Part shown: one piece after another, positions 1-6,442 of the stretch
Layout: the number at the start of each line of letters is the position of its first letter
How positions within the stretch are numbered: the stretch's first letter is position 1
From: Gemmatimonadales bacterium
Lineage (GTDB): Bacteria; Gemmatimonadota; Gemmatimonadetes; Gemmatimonadales; GWC2-71-9
NCBI GenBank assembly: GCA_013816685.1
Contig: JACDDX010000051.1
Span: 1-9,158, forward strand
Direction of reading: 5' to 3'
Length of the DNA stretch: 9,158 nucleotides
The notes under the pieces: model-generated
What the model was told of the DNA's origin: nothing
The model's input: the letters and a program-made list of their open reading frames with translations, nothing else
The model's database searches: none
Program-made: the position numbers and the translations under genes

Positions 1-2
1 AC

Positions 3-2300
3 TCGGTGATCGCCGGCGTGCACTTCGTGCAGCCGCCGCCATTTGCGCGTGGCGTGAGCGTGGTGCATCTGGATCTGGTGCGACAGACTGGCCGCTGGCG
101 ACTGACCGCCGTCCGGGCCGAACTGATTCCGACGACCGAGACGCCGGCGTCGGTTCGGGTGGCGGCCCGCCTGAAGCCGCGGGATGCGGCGGTGCGTGAC
201 TGGGCCGATTCGACGCTAGGCACCTCGCTCGCGCCGATGCGCGCCGCCGCCGCGCGGGCCGAGCCGACCGATCTGATCGACTTCGTGAACGCGGTGCAGC
301 GCCGGACCGCACAGGCCGATCTTTCCGCCACCTCCGCCTTCGATCTCAGGGCCGGGTGGGACAGCGGCGCGGTCCGGATGGCCGACCTGCTGGCGCTCTA
401 TCCCTATGAGAACACGCTTCGCGCCATCCGGCTGTCGGGCGCCGGGCTCAAGGCCTACCTCGAGCAGAGCGCGCGCTACTTCCGGGTCGACCCGCTCGGC
501 CGCGTGACGCTCAACGACAGCATTCCCGGGTACAACTACGACATCCTGGGCGGCGTACGATATAGCATCGATCTCCGCCGGCCAGCCGGCGACCGGATCA
601 CGGGTGTCGCCGTGCACGGACGCCCGGTGCAGCCGTCCGACAGCTTCACGATGGCAGTCAACAGTTACCGCCAGACGGGAACCGGCGGCTATGGGATGCT
701 GCACGGCGCGCGGGTAACCTACGATCGCGGCGAGGACATCCGGAGTCTGCTGGCGTCGGCGGTGCAGCAGGAGCAGCCGCTGGACCCGGCGCGCTACCGG
801 GAGCAGGGCTGGCGGATCGTACCGGAGCAGATGGCGGCGCAGGTGCGCGCGCTCTTCCGGCTGCGCGGCCCCGCGTCGCCACCGGCCCGCCGAGATACCG
901 TGCTGCTCCGCATACTCGCCACGACCGATCTGCACGGTCACATCGAGCAGGTGCCCCGGCTCAAGGCGGTGTTCGACAGTCTGGCGGCGGCCTGCGGCTG
1001 TCCGACCCTCCGGCTCGACGGCGGCGACGAGATGCAGGGCACCCTGCTGTCCAACGCCACCGGCGGGCGCAGCACGATCGACGTACTCAACCGCCTGGGG
1101 CTCGCCGCGGCGGTGGTGGGGAATCACGATCTCGACTGGTCAGTGGACTCGCTCCGGAGCCGGATGACGGAGTCGCGCTACCCCTGGGTCGTCGCGAACG
1201 TCTACGATTCGGCGAGCGGCGGCCGCCCGGTCTGGGCGCAGCCCTACCGCCTGCTCAGCGCGGGCCAGCTCACTGTCGCCGTCGTCGGCTACATCACCGC
1301 GGACACCAGGGCGCTGGTCAAGGCCGACCGGGTCGCCGGCCTCCGCATCGGCCACGGCGCGATCGCCCTGAAGGCGGTGCTCGACACCGTGCGCGCCCGG
1401 CGGCCCGATCTCACGGTGCTGCTCGCGCACGCCGGTGCGACCTGCGCCCGCGCGGTCTGCGGCGGGGAGATCGTGGACCTGGCCGCCGAGCTCGAGCGCG
1501 GCCGGGTAGACCTCATTCTCGCCGGGCACACGCACCGCGTCGTGGAGACCGTCGCGGGCGGCATCCCCATTCTCGAAGCCGGTCGCTACGGGCAGGCGTA
1601 CGCGATCGCCGACGTCGTGCAGACGCCGTCCGGCCGCCGGCTCCGCACCGGTGTCGCGCGGGTGGACACGCTCGGGCCCGGGGACCCAGCGCTGGCCGCG
1701 GTCGTTGCCGGCTATCGGCAGCGGCTCGATTCCGTCGCCAGCCGAGTGATCGCGCGGATCAAGCTGCCGCTCGCTCGGGCCGGCGATCAGCACCGCGTCG
1801 GCGCGCTGATCGTCGGGGCCCGGCAGGCAATGCTTCGCACCGACGTGGCGATCGCCAACAACGGCGGCATCCGGACCGGCATTCCGGCGGGGCCGGTCAC
1901 CTTCGGCCGGCTCTACGAGGTGCAGCCGTTCGGGAACGGGCTGGTCCGGCTCACGCTCACCGGCGCGCAGCTCCGGGAGACGCTGGAGCACGCGCTCGCG
2001 GACGGGCGCCCGGACGCGCACGTCGCCGGCGTGGTGGTGCGCTACGATCCTCGGCGTCCGGCCGGCCGCCGCATCGTATCGCTCACGCTTCCACGGGGCG
2101 GCAAGCTGCGCGACAAGGCGCGCTATACGCTGGCCGCGGACGACTTCGTCGCGGGCGGCGGCGACGGCTACGCGCTGCTGGCAACCCTGCCGCGCGAGCC
2201 GGCGGGCCTCAGCGACCTCGACGCGCTGACGGGCTATCTCCGACGGCTGCCGCAGCCGGTGGAGGTTACGGCCACGCCGGGCTTCGTGGCGGTGCGGTGA
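3..2300 (+). CDS. Double-module 5'-nucleotidase / 2',3'-cyclic phosphodiesterase (YfkN-like), 5' end missing
   Basis: Predicted secreted or periplasmic enzyme that strips phosphate from nucleotides, giving nucleosides. The frame is open to the left edge, so the gene starts outside the window; the GTG at 6 is not a credible start. Residues below count from that GTG. Residues 1-42 are the tail of a first metallophosphoesterase domain. Residues about 90-235 are a first 5'-nucleotidase C-terminal domain of CpdB type (LYPYENTL at 131, YNYDILGGV at 176, NSYR at 219). Residues about 300-545 are a complete second metallophosphoesterase: DLHGH (308-312), GGDEMQG (339-345), GNHDLDW (372-378), AHAG (474-477) and GHTH (507-510). 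Residues 597-735 are a second C-terminal domain with NNGGIR (618), VQPFGN (639) and GGGDGY (717). Two such modules in one chain match B. subtilis YfkN (2',3'-cyclic phosphodiesterase plus 5'-nucleotidase). Exact substrates are inferred. The signal peptide would lie outside the window. Confidence 0.9.
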   Translation, partial: SVIAGVHFVQPPPFARGVSVVHLDLVRQTGRWRLTAVRAELIPTTETPASVRVAARLKPRDAAVRDWADSTLGTSLAPMRAAAARAEPTDLIDFVNAVQRRTAQADLSATSAFDLRAGWDSGAVRMADLLALYPYENTLRAIRLSGAGLKAYLEQSARYFRVDPLGRVTLNDSIPGYNYDILGGVRYSIDLRRPAGDRITGVAVHGRPVQPSDSFTMAVNSYRQTGTGGYGMLHGARVTYDRGEDIRSLLASAVQQEQPLDPARYREQGWRIVPEQMAAQVRALFRLRGPASPPARRDTVLLRILATTDLHGHIEQVPRLKAVFDSLAAACGCPTLRLDGGDEMQGTLLSNATGGRSTIDVLNRLGLAAAVVGNHDLDWSVDSLRSRMTESRYPWVVANVYDSASGGRPVWAQPYRLLSAGQLTVAVVGYITADTRALVKADRVAGLRIGHGAIALKAVLDTVRARRPDLTVLLAHAGATCARAVCGGEIVDLAAELERGRVDLILAGHTHRVVETVAGGIPILEAGRYGQAYAIADVVQTPSGRRLRTGVARVDTLGPGDPALAAVVAGYRQRLDSVASRVIARIKLPLARAGDQHRVGALIVGARQAMLRTDVAIANNGGIRTGIPAGPVTFGRLYEVQPFGNGLVRLTLTGAQLRETLEHALADGRPDAHVAGVVVRYDPRRPAGRRIVSLTLPRGGKLRDKARYTLAADDFVAGGGDGYALLATLPREPAGLSDLDALTGYLRRLPQPVEVTATPGFVAVR

Positions 2301-2548
2301 CGACACCTCCTCCCGACGACGATGGTGATCGGCTGCGCGTCTATGTGAACGGCACGCCGGTCGAGTTATCACCGGGCGCCGACGCGAGCGCCGCGGTTCG
2401 CGCACTCGACGCCGCGCTGGCGGCGGCGCTCGCCGACGGCTCGGCCATCCTTACCGACGGCCGGGGCATCGCGCTCGATCCATCGGCGCCGGTCGGCACC
2501 GGCGCGATCCTCCGGGTGATCGTCCGCGCGCGTCGGGACAACGGATGA
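2297..2548 (+). CDS. Small protein with predicted beta-grasp (ThiS/MoaD-like) fold, unknown function
   Basis: An 83-residue protein that I do not recognise by sequence. It starts with GTG inside the stop region of the nucleotidase gene (GTGA overlap), and its stop overlaps the adenosine deaminase ATG (ATGA), so it sits inside the operon and is probably translated by coupling. The first 11 residues are acidic and proline-rich. The rest reads as strand (RLRVYVNG), strand (TPVELSPG), an alanine-rich helix (about 28-48), strand (SAILTDGRG) and strand (GAILRVIVRAR). That order resembles ThiS/MoaD sulfur carriers and other ubiquitin-like proteins. It ends in RRDNG and lacks the terminal Gly-Gly that sulfur carriers need, so a carrier role is doubtful. 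A binding or regulatory partner for a neighbouring enzyme is possible but is only inference. Its junctions with neighbours on both sides and its amino-acid pattern support it being real. Confidence 0.75.
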   Translation: MTTPPPDDDGDRLRVYVNGTPVELSPGADASAAVRALDAALAAALADGSAILTDGRGIALDPSAPVGTGAILRVIVRARRDNG

Positions 2549-3573
2549 CGCTGAGCCGCGAGCTCATCGGCCGGCTTCCCAAGGCCGAGCTCCATGTGCA
2601 TCTCGACGGCTCGCTCCGGCCCGGGACGATGCTCGATCTCGCACGCACGGCGCGCGTCACGCTGCCGGCCCGCGACGCCGACACCCTGCGCGATTTCATG
2701 CGGGTGGACGACGCCGCCGACCTCACCGACTACATCCGCCGTTTCGATTACACGATTCCGCTGCTCCAGACACCCGAAGCGATCGAACGGGTCGCATACG
2801 AGATGGCGGAAGATGCCGCGCGCGACAACGTGCGCTATCTGGAGGTTCGCTACTGTCCCCACCTGAGCCGCCGCGGCGGGCTCACGCTCGACGAGGTCCT
2901 CGAGGCCGAGCTGCGCGGGCTCGTGCGGGGGCGGGCGGATTTCGGGGTGATCTCGCGGGTGATCAACTGCTCGCTCCGGCACTACGATCCGGCGCTCTCA
3001 CTCGAGATCGCCCGGCACTCGGTGGCCTGGCGCGACCGCGGTGTGGTCGCGTTCGATCTGGCTGGCGGCGAGGCCGGCCATCCCCCCGCCGTGCACGCCG
3101 CTGCGTTCGATGTCGCCGCAGCCGGCTGCCTCGGCATCACGATTCACGCGGGCGAGGCCGCGGGCGCCGACTCGATCGCGGAGGCGGTGCACCGCTGCCA
3201 TGCGGACCGCATCGGTCACGGTACCCGGCTCTACGAGGATCCGGTACTGCGTGACTATCTTCGCGATCGCCGTACGCTGATCGAAGCCAACATCACGAGC
3301 AACGTGAAGACCCGGGCGGTCGCACGGGCCGCCGACCACCCGGTGCGCGCCTATCTGGATGCCGGACTCAACGTGACGCTCTGCACCGATGGGTGGCTGA
3401 TGACCGGAGCTTCGCTGTCGGACGAGTACTGGCTGGCGCACACGGCGCTCGGCTTCACCCGCACCCAGGTCGAGGTCACGATCCTGAACGGCTTCGCCGG
3501 CGCCTTCCTGCCGTGGCCCGAGCGCCTGACGCTCCTCACCCGGGCGGCCGACGAGCTGCGGGATCTCCGGTGA
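2545..3573 (+). CDS. add: Adenosine deaminase
   Basis: Cytoplasmic zinc hydrolase of the adenosine/AMP deaminase family that converts adenosine (and deoxyadenosine) to inosine plus ammonia. It has 342 residues, the usual length. Visible active-site features, with murine ADA equivalents: HVHLDGS at 17-23 (zinc ligands H17, H19), HAGE at 201-204 (zinc ligand H201, catalytic E204), GHG at 224-226 (H225), and TD at 281-282 (zinc ligand D282). The residue after D282 is Gly, where classical ADA has a second Asp and another bacterial clade, as I recall it, has Asn. The ATG overlaps the preceding stop (ATGA), and its own stop overlaps the transporter start (GTGA). The position between a nucleotidase and a nucleoside transporter plus phosphorylase supports a nucleoside substrate. 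Adenine deaminase or aminodeoxyfutalosine deaminase, both from the same superfamily, cannot be fully excluded. Confidence 0.92.
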   Translation: MTLSRELIGRLPKAELHVHLDGSLRPGTMLDLARTARVTLPARDADTLRDFMRVDDAADLTDYIRRFDYTIPLLQTPEAIERVAYEMAEDAARDNVRYLEVRYCPHLSRRGGLTLDEVLEAELRGLVRGRADFGVISRVINCSLRHYDPALSLEIARHSVAWRDRGVVAFDLAGGEAGHPPAVHAAAFDVAAAGCLGITIHAGEAAGADSIAEAVHRCHADRIGHGTRLYEDPVLRDYLRDRRTLIEANITSNVKTRAVARAADHPVRAYLDAGLNVTLCTDGWLMTGASLSDEYWLAHTALGFTRTQVEVTILNGFAGAFLPWPERLTLLTRAADELRDLR

Positions 3574-4811
3574 CCGGGAGCGCCACCCCGATCGCGGAAC
3601 GCTTCGCCGGACTGCTGGGCATTATCGTCATCCTTGGCATCGGGGTCGCCTTCTCCCGTGACCGGCGGCAGATCCGCTGGCCCACGCTCGTCTGGGGGCT
3701 CGCGCTTCAGCTCGTGTTCGCGATCTTCGTCCTGCGGATCCCCGCGGGCCAGGCGCTCTTCCGCTGGCTCGGCGGCGGCGTCACGATGCTGCTCGCCTAT
3801 TCGTACGCCGGCTCGCAATTCGTGTTCGGCGAGCTGGGCAAGCCCGGCTCCAGTCTGGGCGTCATCTTCGCCTTCCAGATTTTGCCCGCCATCATCTTCG
3901 TCTCCGCGCTGTTCGCCATTCTGTATCACCTCGGCGTCATGCAGGTCGTCGTGCGCGGCTTCGCCGTGGTGATGAGCCGGGTCATGGGCGTCAGCGGCGC
4001 GGAGAGTCTCAACGTCGCGGCGTCGATCTTCATGGGACAAACCGAGGCGCCGCTCACCATCCGCCCATTCCTGCCACGGATGACGCGCTCCGAGCTGATG
4101 ACGGTGATGACCTCGGGCATGGCCCACATCTCGGGCGCGATCATGGCGGCGTACATCGCCTTCGGGATCGAGGCCCGGCACCTGCTCGCCGCGGTCATCA
4201 TGACCGCACCGGGCACGATCATGATGGCCAAACTCTTCGAGCCGGAAACCGAGACACCAGAGACGTATGGCACGCTCCGCCTCGATCTGCCCCGCACCGA
4301 CGTCAACATCATCGATGCGGCCGCACGGGGCACCGGCGAAGGGCTGCAGCTGATGCTCAACGTCATCGCGATGCTGGTCGCCTTCATCTCGCTCGTCGCG
4401 CTCCTCAACGGCCTCTTCGGCGCGGTCCACGGGTGGCTCGCCTGGTTTCCCGCCAATCTGCAGACCGTGCTGGGCTGGCTCTTCCGGCCGGTCGCGTGGA
4501 TCATGGGCGTGTCGTGGCGCGATAGTGGTATCGTCGGGGGCCTGCTCGGCACCCGCATGGTGCTGAACGAGTTCGTGGCGTACGCGCAGTTGGGCCCGCT
4601 CAAGGGCACGCTGGACCCGCGCTCGTTCACCATCGCGTCGTTTGCGCTCGCCGGGTTCGCCAACTTCAGCTCGATCGGCATCCAGCTCGGCGGCATCGGC
4701 GCACTGGCACCCGAGCGCAAGCACGACCTCGCCCGCCTCGGCCTCCGCGCGATGCTGGCGGGCACGCTGGCCAACTTTCTCTCCGCTACCATCGCCGGGA
4801 TGCTCCTGTGA
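3570..4811 (+). CDS. nupC: Concentrative nucleoside transporter, CNT (NupC/SLC28) family
   Basis: Inner-membrane symporter that imports nucleosides using an ion gradient. The start chosen is GTG 3570, which overlaps the adenosine deaminase stop (GTGA) and gives 413 residues, close to the roughly 400 of NupC. A longer in-frame extension to 3393 would run across the deaminase gene and encodes unlikely low-complexity sequence. The protein is strongly hydrophobic with about eight membrane segments (for example 11-28, 39-55, 95-118, 260-280). Family signatures are clear: GQTEAPLTIRPFL at 156-168 and GTRMVLNEFVAY at 327-338 (the nucleoside-binding Gln/Thr/Glu and Asn/Glu residues of CNT structures), followed by FANFSSIGIQLGG at 363-375. 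The residue five before Q157 is Ser (S152), where Vibrio CNT has a Na+-binding Asn, so the coupling ion is uncertain. Its stop overlaps the start of the phosphorylase gene (GTGA). Confidence 0.93.
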   Translation: MTGSATPIAERFAGLLGIIVILGIGVAFSRDRRQIRWPTLVWGLALQLVFAIFVLRIPAGQALFRWLGGGVTMLLAYSYAGSQFVFGELGKPGSSLGVIFAFQILPAIIFVSALFAILYHLGVMQVVVRGFAVVMSRVMGVSGAESLNVAASIFMGQTEAPLTIRPFLPRMTRSELMTVMTSGMAHISGAIMAAYIAFGIEARHLLAAVIMTAPGTIMMAKLFEPETETPETYGTLRLDLPRTDVNIIDAAARGTGEGLQLMLNVIAMLVAFISLVALLNGLFGAVHGWLAWFPANLQTVLGWLFRPVAWIMGVSWRDSGIVGGLLGTRMVLNEFVAYAQLGPLKGTLDPRSFTIASFALAGFANFSSIGIQLGGIGALAPERKHDLARLGLRAMLAGTLANFLSATIAGMLL

Positions 4812-5650
4812 CCGTGACCGCCGTTCCCGTCAGCACCCGTTCGCGGGTTGTCGCCGGCGCGGCGCGGAGCATCCGCGAGCGACTCGACGGCCGCACGCCC
4901 ACCATCGCCCTGATTCTCGGCAGCGGACTGGGTCCGTTCGTCACCCGGTTCGCCGATCCGCTCCGCATCCCGTTCGCCGACATCGCGGGATTTCCCGCGG
5001 CCACCATCCCCGGCCATGCCGGCGAGCTGGTGGTGGGGACGCTGGCGGGGACGACGGTGCTCGCGCAGAGTGGACGATTCCACCTGTACGAGGGTCACGG
5101 CGCTGACACCGCGGCGCTCGCTGTCCGCGCCTTTGCGGAGCTCGGGATCGGCACCCTGATCCTGACCAACGCGGCCGGCGGCATCCGACGCACCTTCGGG
5201 CAGGGGACGGTGATGCTGATCGCCGACCACCTCAATTTCACCTTCCGGAATCCGCTGGCCGGCGGCGTGCTGGACGGCGAGCAGCGCTTTCCGGACATGT
5301 CCGATCCATACGACTCCACCCTTCGCGCGCGCGCGCGTGACGTCGCCCGCGCGATGGGGGTGGCGCTGGAGGAGGGCGTGTACGCCGGGGTGCTGGGCCC
5401 GAGCTACGAGACGCCGGCCGAAATCAGGATGCTGGAGCGAGTCGGTGCGGACGCGGTGGGCATGTCGACGGTCCTCGAGGTGATCGCGGCGCGAGCCCGC
5501 GGCATGCGCTGTCTCGGTTTCTCGACGATCACGAATTTCGCGGCGGGGCTGACGCTCCACCGGCTCGACCACCGGGACGTCATGGAGGTGGCGGCGCGTG
5601 TGCAGGGCCAGCTCGGCGACGTAATCGAGGGCGTCATTCGCGGCGGATGA
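4808..5650 (+). CDS. punA: Purine nucleoside phosphorylase, trimeric (class I) type
   Basis: Cytoplasmic enzyme that splits inosine or guanosine with phosphate to hypoxanthine or guanine plus ribose-1-phosphate. It has 280 residues, typical of the trimeric class. Visible motifs: GSGLG at 38-42 (phosphate loop), PGHAG at 68-72 (H70), GRFHLYEG at 89-96 (R90, H92, Y94), NAAGG at 121-125, PSYETPAE at 198-205 (E201), VGMST at 217-221 (M219) and TN at 242-243 (N243). E201 and N243 are the residues that give human PNP its preference for 6-oxopurines, so adenosine itself should be a poor substrate. The GTG start at 4808 overlaps the transporter stop; a second GTG at 4814 is an alternative only two codons downstream. 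It is the last gene of the operon and converges on thiD, whose corrected stop lies 17 bases inside this gene. Confidence 0.95.
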   Translation: MTVTAVPVSTRSRVVAGAARSIRERLDGRTPTIALILGSGLGPFVTRFADPLRIPFADIAGFPAATIPGHAGELVVGTLAGTTVLAQSGRFHLYEGHGADTAALAVRAFAELGIGTLILTNAAGGIRRTFGQGTVMLIADHLNFTFRNPLAGGVLDGEQRFPDMSDPYDSTLRARARDVARAMGVALEEGVYAGVLGPSYETPAEIRMLERVGADAVGMSTVLEVIAARARGMRCLGFSTITNFAAGLTLHRLDHRDVMEVAARVQGQLGDVIEGVIRGG

Positions 5651-6427
5651 CCGGCGCGAAATGGTTGACCGGACCGTGCCCCGCGCCGAGCCCGGGGCGG
5701 ACGCGATGGCGCGGTGCACGTAGTCGAGCGCGTCGGCGACGCTGGTCTCGAGGTCGCGGCCGAGCGCGAGTCCGGCCGTGATCGCCGCGGACAGGGTGCA
5801 GCCGGTGCCGTGCAGCGCGCCGGTGCCGATGCGGGGTCGCTCATAGCGACGGGCGCCGTCGGCCGTCATCAGCACGTCGGTGATCGCGTCCCCGCTCATA
5901 TGCCCACCCTTGACCAGGACGGCCCGCGCGCCGAAGCGGAGCAGCGTCGCGCCGGCGCGCTCCATGGTGAAGACGTCGTGCACGGCGAGCCCGGAGAGGA
6001 TCGCGGCCTCGTCGAGGTTGGGCGTCACCAGCGTGGCGAGCGGCAGCAGCACCTCACGGAGCACCGCTTCGGCGTCGGCGGTGAGCAGCCGCTGCCCCGA
6101 CGTGCTGACCATGACCGGATCGACCACCAGCGGGCTCCATCCGGAGGTGCGGACCGACCGACCCACCTGGCGGACCAGCGCCGCATCGGCGAGCATGCCG
6201 GTCTTCACGGCATCGGGCGGAAGGTCCTCCGCCAGCGCGGCGAGCTGGGCCGCCACCATCGCGGGCGACACGGGCTCGACTGCGCGGACGCCGAGCGTAT
6301 TCTGCGCGGTGAGCGCGACGATGGCTGAGGTTCCGAACACGCCGTACTGGTGGAACGTCTTGAGGTCGGCCTGAATGCCGGCGCCGCCCCCCGAGTCGGA
6401 GCCGGCGATCGTGAGGGCAATTTTCAT
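5634..6427 (-). CDS. thiD: Hydroxymethylpyrimidine/phosphomethylpyrimidine kinase, frameshifted near the C-terminus
   Basis: Thiamine pathway kinase that phosphorylates HMP and then HMP-phosphate to HMP-diphosphate in the cytoplasm; it also serves in pyrimidine salvage. It starts at ATG 6427-6425. Ribokinase-fold signatures: GSDSGGGAGIQADLKT (9-24), TAQNT (40-44, HMP contact), VDPVM (102-106), LVKGGH (171-176) and GTGC (207-210, catalytic Cys210). In the starting frame the sequence stays normal to APG (244-246), then becomes unrelated and stays open until 3926 across two opposite-strand genes. Shifting by one base at 5690-5697 restores LGAGHGPVNHF and a stop at 5636-5634, giving 264 residues, the normal ThiD length. 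So the gene carries either a one-base loss in a C/G run or a -1 frameshift. There is no strong ribosome binding site before the ATG. Confidence 0.9.
5652..5688. repeat. Inverted repeat just after the phosphorylase stop
   Basis: A perfect 7-base inverted repeat, CGGCGCG at 5652-5658 and CGCGCCG at 5682-5688, with a 23-base loop. It begins one base after the phosphorylase stop codon and lies inside the thiD 3' coding end. No T-run follows on either strand, so it is not a convincing rho-independent terminator. In DNA of this GC content a 7-bp match can arise by chance. Confidence 0.3.
5690..5697 (-). other. Frameshift point in thiD
   Basis: Read on the minus strand, this is CCCCGGGC. In the upstream thiD frame it is decoded around codons GCC-CCG-GGC. 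One extra C or G here, or a ribosomal step back by one base after GGC, leads directly into the frame encoding the conserved ThiD C-terminus. The segment C-CCG-GGC formally has the X-XXY-YYZ shape of -1 slippery sites, but C/G versions are not known to me as efficient sites. Confidence 0.75.
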
Positions 6428-6442
6428 CGTGCGAACGGAGTC

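Noticed and set aside
1140..2405. 421-codon minus-strand frame opposite the nucleotidase
   Set aside because: Rich in Arg, Ala and His with no domain pattern; the plus strand here has clear phosphoesterase motifs.
3393..3569. N-terminal extension of the transporter
   Set aside because: Overlaps the deaminase gene, encodes Pro/Arg/His-rich sequence unlike CNT proteins, and the GTG at 3570 fits the operon's four-base overlap pattern.
3351..4724. 457-codon minus-strand frame opposite the transporter
   Set aside because: Charged, repetitive composition typical of antisense to a membrane protein gene; no recognisable domain.
5324..5335. (CG)6 dinucleotide run
   Set aside because: Short, inside the phosphorylase coding region, and simply encodes Arg-Ala repeats; expected in such GC-rich DNA.
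5652..5688. Rho-independent terminator after the phosphorylase gene
   Set aside because: The inverted repeat has a long 23-base loop and no T-run on either strand.
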